A stretch of 64,000 bases of DNA from Mangrovimonas spongiae (GCF_003944795.1 NZ_RWBG01000002.1:62001-126000); one strand, 5' to 3'; positions 42,781 through 53,093 are shown, counted from the first letter of the stretch. Notes: a model not told the origin generated them from the sequence alone. Numbers and translations are program-made.

Positions 42781-45099
42781 CTAACCTAAAACCTCTAGTT
42801 TAGCAAAGCGTAGTAGTAATTTTTTTACACCGCCATTTTCAAAATTAATTTCGGCTTTAGTATCGGCACCAACACCTTCAATTTTTAGAACTTCACCTTT
42901 TCCAAAACGCATGTGTTCTACAATATTACCTTTTGCTAATTTCCCATCAAACAAATTAGCATCATCACTTTTCCCTCCTACTTTTGAGACAGGCTTTAAT
43001 TTTTTAGGAGGTATAAACTTTGGCGGTTTCTTTTCGGTTGTACGCTTTTTAGGTTTTTTAAAACGAATTTTATCTGGCTCTACATCACCAAAAATATCGG
43101 CATCTAACATGGGGTTGGCACGTTGATGTTCCTTAGGTTTTAAAAACTCTAAATATTCATCATCTATCTCTTCTATAAATCGGCTAGGCTCTGCGTCTAT
43201 TAATTTTCCCCAACGATAACGTGATAAGGTATAAGTTAAATACGCTTGTTTCTCAGCTCTAGTTAGCGCTACATAAAACAAACGACGTTCTTCTTCTAGC
43301 TCGCTTCGGGTATTCATACTCATGGCACTTGGGAACAAATCCTCTTCCATTCCCACAATATACACGTATGGAAACTCCAACCCTTTTGCTAAGTGAATTG
43401 TCATCAATGCAACTTTATCTCCATCGTCTTTGTCGTTATCCATATCGGTGGCAAGAGCGACATCTTCCAAAAACTCTGCTAACGATCCTGTGGTATCTGC
43501 CAATTCTTTCTGCTCTTCCACAAAATCCTTCATACCATTAAGCATTTCCTCAATGTTTTCAATACGAGTTATACCTTCTGGTGTTTGGTCTTTATTAAAT
43601 TCTTTAATAAGACCTGAGGCTTTAACGACGTGTTCGGCTAGATCAAACGCATTGGCAGTTTCATTCATTATTTGAAAGCTTTCAATCATCGTTACAAAAT
43701 CTGAAAGCTTTTGTTTGGTTCCAGAGTTTATCTTGATGTCCACCTTGTCAATATTCTTCATCACTTCAAAAATGGAACGATTATAATGGCTTGCAGCAAC
43801 AAGTAACCTATCTAATGTGGTTTGCCCAATTCCTCTTGCAGGAAAATTGATGACACGCTTTAGAGCTTCTTCATCCTTAGGATTAATGATTAATCGTAAA
43901 TAGGACAACACGTCCTTTATTTCTTTACGTTGATAAAATGAGAGTCCACCATAAATACGGTATTCTATGCCACGTTTTCTAAGTGCATCTTCCATAGCAC
44001 GCGACTGGGCATTAGTACGATATAATATAGCAAAATCACTATTGCTAAGCTGATGGTTCATCTTATTTTCAAAAATAGAACTTGCCACATAGCGACCTTC
44101 ATCTCCATCGTTTAGCAAACGATTAACGATTATTTTTTGACCTTGATCGTTTGCGGTCCAAACTACTTTTTCAAGTTTGGTTTTATTTTTATCGATAATA
44201 GAATTGGCTGCATTTACAATATTTTTAGTAGAACGGTAATTCTGCTCCAGTCTATACATTTTTACATCATCATAATCCCGTTGAAAATTGAGAATATTAT
44301 TAATGTTTGCCCCACGGAAAGCATAAATACTTTGCGCATCGTCACCTACCACACAAATGTTTTGAAAACGATCGGACAAAGCTCTAACTATTAAATATTG
44401 ACTATGGTTGGTATCTTGGTACTCATCGACCAAAATATACCGAAACCGATCTTGATATTTTGCCAACACATCTGGGAATCTTGTCAACAATTCGTTGGTT
44501 TTCAATAACAGATCATCAAAATCCATCGCACCTGCTTTAAAACAGCGATCGACATATTCTTTATAAATATCGCCCATTTTAGGTCGCTTTGCTGCTACAT
44601 CGGCCTCTATTAATTCTGGATTGTTAAAGTAAGCTTTAACAGTAATAAGACTGTTTTTATACGATGAAATTCGCGAACGCACCTGTTTGTATTTATAAAT
44701 ATCTTTATTAAGGTTTAACTGCTTAATAATATCTCGGATTAAACGATCGGAATCTTGCGTATCATAAATGGTGAAGTTGCTTGGATACCCCAAACGGTCG
44801 GCTTCAATACGTAGTATTTTGGCAAAAACCGAGTGAAATGTTCCCATCCACAAGTTTTTTGCTTCGCTATCACCTACTATTTGTGCAATACGCGCTTTCA
44901 TTTCACGCGCTGCTTTATTGGTAAATGTAAGTGATAAAATATTAAAAGGATCTACCCCTTGATGCATTAAATACGCAATACGATATGTAAGCACTCTGGT
45001 TTTACCAGAACCCGCTCCAGCAATTACTATCATTGGCCCTTCTTTTTGTAGCGTTGGCGCTAACTGGGCATCATTTAACTGACTTAAATACTTCTCCAA
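42781..45099 (-). CDS. pcrA: ATP-dependent DNA helicase PcrA/UvrD
   Basis: A 772-residue superfamily 1A helicase that unwinds DNA 3' to 5' in repair and conflict resolution. Motifs: Q-motif LNDAQLAP, Walker A GAGSGKTRVL (about 29), DEYQDT (about 228), QNYRST (about 289) and VALMTIHLAKGLEFP (about 560), and ALTRAEKQAYL. The last about 60 residues form the Tudor-like domain (HMRFGKGEVLKIEG), with a Lys/Pro-rich linker before it. The start codon is TTG: a TGA stop lies two codons upstream in frame and no Met precedes Walker A for the conserved N-terminus MEKYLSQLND. Family length is normal. Confidence 0.95.
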   Translation of the reverse strand: MEKYLSQLNDAQLAPTLQKEGPMIVIAGAGSGKTRVLTYRIAYLMHQGVDPFNILSLTFTNKAAREMKARIAQIVGDSEAKNLWMGTFHSVFAKILRIEADRLGYPSNFTIYDTQDSDRLIRDIIKQLNLNKDIYKYKQVRSRISSYKNSLITVKAYFNNPELIEADVAAKRPKMGDIYKEYVDRCFKAGAMDFDDLLLKTNELLTRFPDVLAKYQDRFRYILVDEYQDTNHSQYLIVRALSDRFQNICVVGDDAQSIYAFRGANINNILNFQRDYDDVKMYRLEQNYRSTKNIVNAANSIIDKNKTKLEKVVWTANDQGQKIIVNRLLNDGDEGRYVASSIFENKMNHQLSNSDFAILYRTNAQSRAMEDALRKRGIEYRIYGGLSFYQRKEIKDVLSYLRLIINPKDEEALKRVINFPARGIGQTTLDRLLVAASHYNRSIFEVMKNIDKVDIKINSGTKQKLSDFVTMIESFQIMNETANAFDLAEHVVKASGLIKEFNKDQTPEGITRIENIEEMLNGMKDFVEEQKELADTTGSLAEFLEDVALATDMDNDKDDGDKVALMTIHLAKGLEFPYVYIVGMEEDLFPSAMSMNTRSELEEERRLFYVALTRAEKQAYLTYTLSRYRWGKLIDAEPSRFIEEIDDEYLEFLKPKEHQRANPMLDADIFGDVEPDKIRFKKPKKRTTEKKPPKFIPPKKLKPVSKVGGKSDDANLFDGKLAKGNIVEHMRFGKGEVLKIEGVGADTKAEINFENGGVKKLLLRFAKLEVLG

Positions 45100-45189
45100 T
45101 TTTCAATCTCATTTTAAAACGTGAAAATAACCATTACAGCCCTTTTTATTAAAGGATTTTATGAATAATTATAAACAACTTTTTCAATG

Positions 45190-45218
45190 TTGGTTTTTCA
45201 TCAATTTTAATATCTTTA
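45190..45218 (+). promoter_or_regulatory. Promoter of the glutamate-synthase-like gene
   Basis: TTG (45190-45192), 18 nt, then TATCTTTA (45211-45218), one base from the TAnnTTTG consensus. ATG at 45241. Confidence 0.55.
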
Positions 45219-45240
45219 ACAAAAATTACGTTACTTTTTT

Positions 45241-46800
45241 ATGGATACTGTTCTAGAGTTTATAGGGAATATTAGTTGGTGGATGTGGCTGCTTATTTTT
45301 TTAGCTATCGTAGTTATTCGTGATGTTTTTGTTCAAAAAGCACATACCATAAGTCATAACTTTCCTATTGTTGGACATTTACGTTATATGTTGGAAAGCA
45401 TTGGACCAGAAATGCGCCAATATTTTGTAGCTAACAACCGTGAAGAGCTTCCTTTTAATCGAATAGAACGTGGCTGGATTTATGCATCGGCTAAGCACGA
45501 AAACAACTATGAAGGTTTTGGTACCGATAGAGATATTTATGCACATCAGCATATTTTTGTAAATAATGCCATGATGCCTTTTAAAGTTGATAAAAATCAT
45601 CCTAATGCCATAGACAAAAGCTTTTTACCCTGTGCCAAAGTTATAGGTGCTTACAACAAACGCAAAAAACCTTACCGACCAGCTTCTGTGATTAATGTAT
45701 CGGCTATGAGTTTTGGGTCGTTATCTGCTAAAGCTGTCGAATCGCTTAACAAAGGGGTGAAAATAGCGGGAGCTTACCACAATACAGGCGAAGGTGGCTT
45801 ATCGCCTTACCACTCTAACGGTGGTGATGTAATCTTTCATTTTGGAACCGGCTATTTTGGGGTTCGCGATAAAGATGGTAATTTTTCAATGGAAAAATTA
45901 GTTGAATTAGTAAATAACAATCCTTTTGTTCGTGCCATAGAAATTAAACTCTCGCAAGGCGCAAAACCAGGGAAAGGCGGTGTTTTACCAGGAAAAAAAA
46001 TCACTCAGGAAATTGCCAATATTCGTCACGTAGAAGTTGGTAAAGACGTCTTATCTCCTCCAAACCACTCGGCATTTTCCAATGTTCAGGAAATGGTTGA
46101 TTTTATTGAAAATATTGCCCAACAAACAGGATTACCTGTTGGTATTAAAGCGGCTATTGGTAAATTGGAGCAATGGGAAGAATTGGCACAAATCATGAAA
46201 ACTACTAAAAAAGGCCCAGATTTTATTACGGTTGATGGTGGCGAAGGTGGTACGGGTGCTGCGCCTCCTAGTTTTGCCGACCATGTGTCTTTACCTTGGG
46301 TTTACGGTTTTAGCGACTTGTACAAGTTATTCCAAAAACACGATTTAACAGAACGTATTGTCTTTATTGGCAGTGGTAAATTAGGTTTTCCTGCAAAAGC
46401 AGCTATGGCTTTTGCTATGGGTGCCGATTGCATAAACGTAGCTCGCGAAGCCATGATGAGCATTGGCTGTATTCAAGCGCAAATTTGCCATACCAATCGC
46501 TGTCCAAGTGGTGTGGCTACTCAAAATAAGTGGCTGCAAAGTGGTATTAATGTTCCGTTAAAATCGGAACGACTAGCACAATACTTTAAAACCTTTAGAA
46601 AAGAGTTTATAGAAATTACACATGCTGCTGGCTACGAGCATCCTTGCCAGTTTAAAATGAGTGATATTGATGTGAATGTAGACGACCATAACTTAAGTAA
46701 AGAACTAGACCGAACTTATTATTACAACAAAACGATAGTCCCTTTTAAAGGCATGCAAGATTTAAAGAATTGCAAGCATCTAGGAGGCAAAAACACTTAA
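45241..46800 (+). CDS. FMN-binding glutamate synthase family protein, membrane anchored
   Basis: A 519-residue protein with one N-terminal membrane helix (about residues 12-29, WWMWLLIFLAIVVI) and the FMN/Fe-S domain of glutamate synthase large subunits. It shows SAMSFGSLSAKAVESL (about 157-172), KPGKGGVLPG, ITVDGGEGGTGAAP (flavin site, about 327-340) and CIQAQICHTNRCPSGVATQ, with three cysteines for a 3Fe-4S cluster. The glutamine amidotransferase domain is absent, so it is not a classic GltB; related orphan proteins have been linked to other flavin-dependent reductions, without firm substrate. Confidence 0.88.
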   Translation: MDTVLEFIGNISWWMWLLIFLAIVVIRDVFVQKAHTISHNFPIVGHLRYMLESIGPEMRQYFVANNREELPFNRIERGWIYASAKHENNYEGFGTDRDIYAHQHIFVNNAMMPFKVDKNHPNAIDKSFLPCAKVIGAYNKRKKPYRPASVINVSAMSFGSLSAKAVESLNKGVKIAGAYHNTGEGGLSPYHSNGGDVIFHFGTGYFGVRDKDGNFSMEKLVELVNNNPFVRAIEIKLSQGAKPGKGGVLPGKKITQEIANIRHVEVGKDVLSPPNHSAFSNVQEMVDFIENIAQQTGLPVGIKAAIGKLEQWEELAQIMKTTKKGPDFITVDGGEGGTGAAPPSFADHVSLPWVYGFSDLYKLFQKHDLTERIVFIGSGKLGFPAKAAMAFAMGADCINVAREAMMSIGCIQAQICHTNRCPSGVATQNKWLQSGINVPLKSERLAQYFKTFRKEFIEITHAAGYEHPCQFKMSDIDVNVDDHNLSKELDRTYYYNKTIVPFKGMQDLKNCKHLGGKNT

Positions 46801-46838
46801 TTAAGACTAAAGTGTTATCAATATTGCAAATAGTTATT

Positions 46839-46847
46839 TATGTTTGC
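46839..46847 (+). promoter_or_regulatory. -7 promoter element of the gene at 46866
   Basis: TATGTTTGC matches TAnnTTTG plus C, 18 nt before the ATG at 46866. Confidence 0.55.
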
Positions 46848-46865
46848 AACAAATAAAAAAAGAGT

Positions 46866-47384
46866 ATGCAAGATCAATTATTAAATCTGTTAATGTACTG
46901 TATTCCTACTTTAGTTACAGGCGCTATTGCTTTTATGTTTTTTAGAGAGCATTTGGATAATGAAACTAACCGCAGGAACTTTTTAATTAAAAAAGATTTA
47001 CAAAAAGAAGCACTTCCGCTTCGTCTTCAAGCTTACGAAAGAATGGCTTTATTTTTAGAGCGCATTTCTCTAAACAGATTATTGGTTCGTGTACAACCTA
47101 CATCAGAAGAAAGTAATGATTATGAGGCATTATTAATTGCTACAATTGAACAAGAGTTTGAACATAATTTAACACAGCAAATTTATGTAAGTTCTGAATG
47201 TTGGGGTATAATTACTACCGCTAAAAATGCAACGATTCAACTTATTAGAAAAGCTAACAATTCGGATAAAGTGACTGATGCCGATAAACTTCGCGAAGTT
47301 ATTCTTACCAACTTAATGGAACAAGAATCTCCTAGCAATACTGCCTTGGCTTATATTAAAAATGATATTAGCGATATGTGGTAA
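46866..47384 (+). CDS. Conserved Bacteroidota protein with one N-terminal membrane helix
   Basis: A 172-residue protein I can describe but not name with certainty. One membrane helix (about 5-23, LLMYCIPTLVTGAIAFMFF) is followed by a soluble helical part with LPLRLQAYERMALFLERISL (split here as about 50-70) and WGIITTAKNATIQLI (about 118-132). The pattern of a short membrane anchor and a Leu/Arg-rich AYERMALFLERI helix is repeatedly seen in Bacteroidota proteins annotated as DUFs. No enzymatic motif is visible. It ends 2 nt before the convergent patatin stop. Confidence 0.72.
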   Translation: MQDQLLNLLMYCIPTLVTGAIAFMFFREHLDNETNRRNFLIKKDLQKEALPLRLQAYERMALFLERISLNRLLVRVQPTSEESNDYEALLIATIEQEFEHNLTQQIYVSSECWGIITTAKNATIQLIRKANNSDKVTDADKLREVILTNLMEQESPSNTALAYIKNDISDMW

Positions 47385-47386
47385 GG

Positions 47387-48277
47387 CTATTCTGGCGCAT
47401 TAAATCGTTTATGAGCATAATCGTAACCTTGCTCCCACCACTTTGTCATTAAACGTTTACTAAAAATTAAAGAATTCTCGGTAAGCTGTGTTGGCGTATA
47501 GTATAAATTTAGCTTGACATTGTTATTTTTTGCCGCCAATTTTCCTATTAATACATCGTTACGCTCCATTTGGTCTAATAAATGCCCAAATAAACTAATC
47601 ATTAAGGAAAATGGATTTTTCCCTAACACTTTATTACGATCCATGTTTTCAGATTCTAAAATAATAGCATCAACTTCTGTAGCGCCACGCTGTATGGCTT
47701 CGCGAATAGGCACCACACAGCCTAAACCACCATCGCCATACTCATAACCATTTACTTTGGCTAACGACATAAATGGAATATAATTACACGAAATCCAAAT
47801 CCAATTACAAAACTCTTCGTACGTACATTCATGAATAGACTTATATTCTACTTTGTTTTTGGAAAGATTGGAAACCGTTACTACCAAATCTTCTTTAGTA
47901 GCTTTTATTTTTTCATACTCTTCTTTAGTAAAGTTTCGTTTTATATTTCTCTTTAACGCTTTGCTTTCTCCAAAGGTGCGTTTCATTCTAATAAATTGCC
48001 AAAGCGAATTTATAAAATCGATAGACACATATTCTCTATCTCCTTTTTTACGTTGTACGAATGGGCTTATACTAAAAATATCGCTCTGTTGCACATTGGT
48101 ATAAATATCGTAAAGCTTACCTATATCGTTAGTTGCCAAATGAGGAACAAGCAAACTTCCTGTCGATGTTCCTAAAAACATATCGTAGGTTTTCTTTTTT
48201 TCTTCTATAAGATATTGGGCTACACCGCCAGCAAAAGCGCCTTTACTACCACCACCCGAGATGACTAATGCTTTCAT
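47387..48277 (-). CDS. Patatin-like phospholipase
   Basis: A 296-residue cytosolic lipase of the patatin family. It has the oxyanion segment SGGGSKGAF (about 7-15), the nucleophile elbow GTSTG (Ser about 38) and the catalytic Asp in DGGLG (about 182), so the Ser-Asp dyad is intact. No signal peptide. Substrates would be phospholipids or lysophospholipids. The gene begins 3 nt after the M1 peptidase stop and is probably co-transcribed with it. Confidence 0.9.
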   Translation of the reverse strand: MKALVISGGGSKGAFAGGVAQYLIEEKKKTYDMFLGTSTGSLLVPHLATNDIGKLYDIYTNVQQSDIFSISPFVQRKKGDREYVSIDFINSLWQFIRMKRTFGESKALKRNIKRNFTKEEYEKIKATKEDLVVTVSNLSKNKVEYKSIHECTYEEFCNWIWISCNYIPFMSLAKVNGYEYGDGGLGCVVPIREAIQRGATEVDAIILESENMDRNKVLGKNPFSLMISLFGHLLDQMERNDVLIGKLAAKNNNVKLNLYYTPTQLTENSLIFSKRLMTKWWEQGYDYAHKRFNAPE

Positions 48278-48280
48278 TTA

Positions 48281-50239
48281 TTAGTTAGTTAATCGTTTTT
48301 TGAGGTCTTTAGCAAATGTAACCATTCTCCAATTATGATGTTTTGTGGCTTCATTTAAATTTTCTTGACAAATGTTATTACAAGCTTTTAAAACTTCTAA
48401 ATATTGAAAAGCACTTATTCGTAACTCATAATTATAAGCTGAAGAAGTATAGTTTACTAATTCGTTATAATACAGCATATTGTTATCTGGCTCAAATTCT
48501 GGTGATGACAATGCTAAAACCAGCCATAATAACCTCACATTTTTTGTAGCATCGCCTATAACGTGTCTTGTTTTGTTAAAAAATACTTCTCGCTCGTCTG
48601 GAAAGTTTAACCATAAATGATACAATGCTGCTTCTTTGGTTTTGTAAGAAGCATCGTTGAGTAAGGTTTCGTAATCACTTTTTAAGGCTAAGGGTATTTT
48701 CGATACACTTTCGGCAATAGCTTGCCTGACTTCTATAGCATTTTTAAATGTTTCCGATGTTACTAAATGTGGCACTTGACGTACTATTTTCGCCTTTGCT
48801 TGATCTGAAATACCAGACTCCAAATAATATGCGCACTTAGAGTTAACCGTTTCGCAATCGGCCATTTCATACTCTTGTATAAAAGTAGATTGCATTAATA
48901 ACGCTTTGGCTTCGGTTTCTGGAAAAGGTTTGTTTTTAATCCAAAGAGTTACAAACTCAGACAAATCTTCACCACTTGCTTGTTCGGCTTCTAAAATAAA
49001 ATCTGATGTTGTTGCATTCTTAAATTGATATTTATTTAAATACGTTTTAACAGCTTTCTTAAAAGCTAAGTCACCAATTCTCTTTCTTAAAGCGTGTAAT
49101 ACCCAGCAACCACGCTTGTAAAATGTTAAACTACTTGATTTTGGATTTAACAGCGACGTGCCTTTACTATTTCTATCTTGCGTAACCAACTCTTGATAAT
49201 ATTGATACAATTGCCAATAATAATGCTGCTCTCCAAACACAGACTTTTCAGCTAATAAGGCATAATATGTTGCAAAACCTTCTTGCAACCAGTGATGCTC
49301 TCCACTTTTTGCTGTTACTAAATCTCCAAACCATTGATGAGCCAATTCATGCGCATTTACATTAATATAATTTCTATCGTTAAACGCTATAGAATCGACC
49401 ACAAAGGCGTCAGAGAAAATGGTTGCGCTCGTGTTTTCCATCCCAGCATAAAGAAAATCGTGTACCGGAATTTGCTTATAATTTTGCCACGGATAAGGTT
49501 TTCCTATTTCTTCTTCAAGAAAATTGAACATCTGTTTTGTGTAACGATACGTTGGTTCTACTTTGTTTGAATCTTTAGGGTAAAAATACATTTCCAAAGG
49601 AATTCCTGACGCTGATATGTCTAACTTTTTATTGTATTTACCAACAACTAATGCCACCAAATAACTAGGCATAGGATTGTTCATGTTATAAATCCAGGTT
49701 ATTGTAGCATCGTTATTTGGTTTTTTCTCGACTAAGTTTCCATTGGCAACTACGTCATATTCTTTATCAAACGTTATGTTTAAATCAAACTCAATTTTAT
49801 CGTTGGTATCGTCTATACTTGGCAGCCAGTTGCTCGTATATTTCCCTTGTCCTTGTGTCCAAATTTGATTTGGCGCCGCACTATCCCAACCCACAAAATA
49901 CAATGCTTTTTTAGGCGTTGCTTGATATGTAAATGTTAGATTATACGTTGTATTTGTCTTGAAATCGTTTATAATCCAAAGCTTTTTATCATCGTTATAC
50001 CATTTGGTTTCTTGATTATTTACCTTCACATTATCAATTAACATACTAATAGCATCAATATAAATAGAATCGGTCGCTTGACGAATTTTAAAACGATACA
50101 CTAGCTCTCCCATTACACTACTTTCCTCTGTATTAAAACTTAAATTAGCCTTAAGGTGCTTAAAATCTACAATTTCAGTCTGTTGGCATACACCAACAAT
50201 ACTCCAAATAAAAAAAAGACAAACAATAACTTGTTTCAT
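48281..50239 (-). CDS. M1 family aminopeptidase, exported
   Basis: A 652-residue zinc aminopeptidase with a signal peptide (VCLFFIWSIVGVCQQ, cleaved near residue 19). The N-terminal beta domain ends with the AGMENTS substrate loop (about 268-274). The zinc motif HELAHQWFGD (about 298) and the EGFATY glutamate (about 321) are complete, so unlike the protein at 29750 this one should be active. The C-terminal part is helical with HEAT-like repeats (about 470-650). It removes N-terminal residues from peptides in the periplasm or outside. Divergent from recG. Confidence 0.94.
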   Translation of the reverse strand: MKQVIVCLFFIWSIVGVCQQTEIVDFKHLKANLSFNTEESSVMGELVYRFKIRQATDSIYIDAISMLIDNVKVNNQETKWYNDDKKLWIINDFKTNTTYNLTFTYQATPKKALYFVGWDSAAPNQIWTQGQGKYTSNWLPSIDDTNDKIEFDLNITFDKEYDVVANGNLVEKKPNNDATITWIYNMNNPMPSYLVALVVGKYNKKLDISASGIPLEMYFYPKDSNKVEPTYRYTKQMFNFLEEEIGKPYPWQNYKQIPVHDFLYAGMENTSATIFSDAFVVDSIAFNDRNYINVNAHELAHQWFGDLVTAKSGEHHWLQEGFATYYALLAEKSVFGEQHYYWQLYQYYQELVTQDRNSKGTSLLNPKSSSLTFYKRGCWVLHALRKRIGDLAFKKAVKTYLNKYQFKNATTSDFILEAEQASGEDLSEFVTLWIKNKPFPETEAKALLMQSTFIQEYEMADCETVNSKCAYYLESGISDQAKAKIVRQVPHLVTSETFKNAIEVRQAIAESVSKIPLALKSDYETLLNDASYKTKEAALYHLWLNFPDEREVFFNKTRHVIGDATKNVRLLWLVLALSSPEFEPDNNMLYYNELVNYTSSAYNYELRISAFQYLEVLKACNNICQENLNEATKHHNWRMVTFAKDLKKRLTN

Positions 50240-50321
50240 ACTTAAACTTATACAACGATTACGCCAAAATACACATTTTTTAAGGTTTTATCTTTCAGGT
50301 TTAAGCATTATATTCGTTTCC

Positions 50322-52442
50322 ATGAATACCAAGTTACAAACTCCCATAGATTACTTAAAAGGTGTTGGCCCAAATCGCGCAGATCTTTTACGCAAAGAGT
50401 TAGGTATTCACACCTATCAAGATTTACTTAACCTGTTTCCTAATCGCTATTTAGATCGTACACGCTATTACAAGATTAACGAATTACAACGAAATTCCTC
50501 TGAAGTTCAAGTAATAGGTAAAATTATCCGATTTAGAGAAGTGGCTCAAAAACGCGGAAAACGCCTTGTTGCAACATTCCAAGACGATACAGGAATTATG
50601 GAACTCGTATGGTTTCGTGGGCAAAAGTGGATTAAAGACAGCTTAAAAGTTAACAGGCCCTATGTTATATTTGGAAAAACTAATTGGTATAACGGCACGT
50701 TTAGCATGCCTCATCCAGAAATAGAACTGTTAGATGAGCATAAAAAAAGTTTACGCTCTGCAATGCAACCCATTTATCCTTCTACCGAAAAATTAACTAA
50801 TAAAGGCATTACAAATCGAGTGGTAAGTAAGGTAATGCAACAACTGTTTTTAGACACCAAAAATAGGTTCGCCGAAACGCTACCTGAACACCTTGTTTCT
50901 GAGTTAAATTTACTATCGAAAAGTGAAGCACTTTTTAACATACATTTTCCAAAAAATCAAGCCCTTTTAGCCAAGGCGCAATTCCGATTAAAATTTGAAG
51001 AATTATTCTATATTCAACTGCAATTAATTTTAAAAAATTTAATTCATAAATCGAAAATAAAAGGGGTTACTTTCGATAAAATTGGCACATATTTTAATAC
51101 CTTTTTCAACAACTATTTACCTTTCGAATTAACGCATGCACAGAAGCGCGTTATTAAGGAAATTCGTTCGGATTTAGGTAGCAACGCACAAATGAACCGA
51201 CTTTTACAAGGCGATGTGGGTTCTGGGAAGACCATAGTTGCTTTCATGTCAATACTCATAGCACTTGACAACGGTTTTCAAGCCTGCTTAATGGCTCCAA
51301 CTGAAATTTTGTCAGTTCAACACTATAACGGATTGCTAGAATGGTGTAAAAAACTGAATATCAGAACAGAATTACTTACAGGATCAAGTAACACTTCAAG
51401 TAGAAAAAAAATTCACAAAGAACTAGAAAATGGTGAATTACAACTCTTAATCGGCACACATGCCCTACTTGAAGATAAGGTTAAATTTAAAAATTTAGGG
51501 CTTGCCATTATAGACGAGCAACATCGTTTTGGAGTGGCGCAACGAAGTAAATTATGGCATAAAGGTGAAGCGGTAAATGGGACTGTTATACCCCCTCATA
51601 TTTTAGTGATGACAGCCACCCCTATTCCACGTACTTTAGCCATGTCAGTTTATGGTGATTTAGACATCTCAATTATTGACGAATTACCTCCAGGAAGACG
51701 CCCTATAAAAACGGTTCATCGGTATGATAAAAATCGCTTAAAGGTGTTTGGTTTTATACGCGATGAAATTGCTAAAGGAAGACAGGTTTATATTGTCTAT
51801 CCGTTAATACAAGAAAGTGAAAAAATGGACTATAAAGATTTGATGGACGGCTACGAAAGTATTGCTCGAGATTTTCCTGCACCAAAGTATCAAATCTCGA
51901 TCGTTCACGGCCAAATGAAAGCTACCGACAAGGATTACGAAATGCAACGCTTTGCCAAAGGCGAAACTCAAATTATGGTTGCCACAACAGTTATTGAAGT
52001 TGGCGTTAATGTACCTAATGCTACCGTTATGGTTATTGAAAGTGCCGAACGTTTTGGACTATCGCAATTACACCAATTACGAGGTCGTGTTGGGCGCGGT
52101 GGCGAACAGAGTTATTGTATACTAATGACCAGCCATAAGCTTTCTAGCGATAGCAAAACACGCTTAGAAACCATGGTTCGCACCAATGACGGTTTCGAAA
52201 TTGCCGAAGTGGATTTAAAACTGCGTGGACCAGGTGATATTATGGGAACACAGCAAAGCGGCGTTCTTAACTTAAAAATAGCCAACATAATAAAAGATAA
52301 AGAGATTTTACAAAGTGCTCGCTATTACGCTAAAAAGCTATTAAAAGAGGATTCCTCCTTAACACTACCAAAACATCAGGTTGTATTACATACTTACAAA
52401 CAACTTAGTAAGTTTAAAAATATCTGGAACTACATTAGTTAA
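50322..52442 (+). CDS. recG: ATP-dependent DNA helicase RecG
   Basis: A 706-residue superfamily 2 helicase that remodels stalled forks and Holliday junctions. N-terminal wedge domain with an OB-fold (about 60-160); helicase motifs are GDVGSGKTIVA (about 300), the Walker B DEQH (IIDEQHRFGVAQR, about 398), MTATPIPRTLAMS and QLRGRVGRG (about 587). The family RecG motif region follows (GPGDIMGTQQSG). All motifs are intact. A strong terminator follows. Confidence 0.97.
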   Translation: MNTKLQTPIDYLKGVGPNRADLLRKELGIHTYQDLLNLFPNRYLDRTRYYKINELQRNSSEVQVIGKIIRFREVAQKRGKRLVATFQDDTGIMELVWFRGQKWIKDSLKVNRPYVIFGKTNWYNGTFSMPHPEIELLDEHKKSLRSAMQPIYPSTEKLTNKGITNRVVSKVMQQLFLDTKNRFAETLPEHLVSELNLLSKSEALFNIHFPKNQALLAKAQFRLKFEELFYIQLQLILKNLIHKSKIKGVTFDKIGTYFNTFFNNYLPFELTHAQKRVIKEIRSDLGSNAQMNRLLQGDVGSGKTIVAFMSILIALDNGFQACLMAPTEILSVQHYNGLLEWCKKLNIRTELLTGSSNTSSRKKIHKELENGELQLLIGTHALLEDKVKFKNLGLAIIDEQHRFGVAQRSKLWHKGEAVNGTVIPPHILVMTATPIPRTLAMSVYGDLDISIIDELPPGRRPIKTVHRYDKNRLKVFGFIRDEIAKGRQVYIVYPLIQESEKMDYKDLMDGYESIARDFPAPKYQISIVHGQMKATDKDYEMQRFAKGETQIMVATTVIEVGVNVPNATVMVIESAERFGLSQLHQLRGRVGRGGEQSYCILMTSHKLSSDSKTRLETMVRTNDGFEIAEVDLKLRGPGDIMGTQQSGVLNLKIANIIKDKEILQSARYYAKKLLKEDSSLTLPKHQVVLHTYKQLSKFKNIWNYIS

Positions 52443-52452
52443 GATTTGACAC

Positions 52453-52490
52453 AAAAAAAAGGCAAACTCATGGGTTTGCCTTTTTTTTGT
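52453..52490. terminator. Bidirectional terminator after recG
   Basis: A GC-containing stem (GGCAAAC at 52461-52467 with 52474-52480) extended by A and T runs on both sides, between convergent genes. Confidence 0.88.
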
Positions 52491-52500
52491 TTTAATAACC

Positions 52501-53073
52501 TTATTTTTCTTCCTTATAAATCTTGGAAAGCCTCTCGTTTTGAGTTCTCATGACCTTTTTCTTATTATCTACAGATAATTGCAACTCTTTTAGCTTCTTT
52601 TCTGCGGTAAGAATTTGTCCTTCTTTAGTTTTTAGTTCTTTTTCAGATAACTCTCCTTTTTCTTTAGCAACTTGCAATCGCTTTCTAGCTTCTCTTATAC
52701 GCTTTTCACTGCGATCTAACATAAGTTCGTTTTCTTCTAAGCGTTGTTTTTCTTTTTTCATCATAGCTTTTGCTTCTGTGGCTCTGGCTTGTCCAAATTC
52801 ACGTCCAGATAGGTTTCCTTTGTTTTTACCATAAGCATTAGCTTTATTCTCTTCTTTTTTCTTTTGAGATGTCTCTTTTGCTTTTTCTCTCTGTTTTTCA
52901 GCTTTTTTGTTGGCTTCTTTTTCTAGCGATTTAGCTTTATTTTTAGAAGCTTTATTATCCTTTTTTAAAGTTTTTTCAACTTTTTCTTTTTTCCCTTTAG
53001 ATTTTTCTTGCGCTGTTACTAACGTAAATGTTAGTAAGGCCATAAGTAACATTACTTTTTTTATTGCTTTCAT
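52501..53073 (-). CDS. Exported Lys/Glu-rich coiled-coil protein
   Basis: A 190-residue protein of unknown family. A signal peptide (VMLLMALLTFTLVTAQ, cleaved near residue 21) is followed by a very charged region, Lys- and Glu-rich (about 22-80), a short conserved-looking segment GNLSGREFGQARA (about 86-98), then an uninterrupted coiled coil (about 100-185). No membrane helix, cysteine or catalytic motif is seen. It may be a periplasmic structural or nucleic-acid-binding protein, but this is a guess. It follows a small acidic lipoprotein by 20 nt. Confidence 0.7.
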   Translation of the reverse strand: MKAIKKVMLLMALLTFTLVTAQEKSKGKKEKVEKTLKKDNKASKNKAKSLEKEANKKAEKQREKAKETSQKKKEENKANAYGKNKGNLSGREFGQARATEAKAMMKKEKQRLEENELMLDRSEKRIREARKRLQVAKEKGELSEKELKTKEGQILTAEKKLKELQLSVDNKKKVMRTQNERLSKIYKEEK

Positions 53074-53093
53074 AATGATTTCAATTTTTTTAA

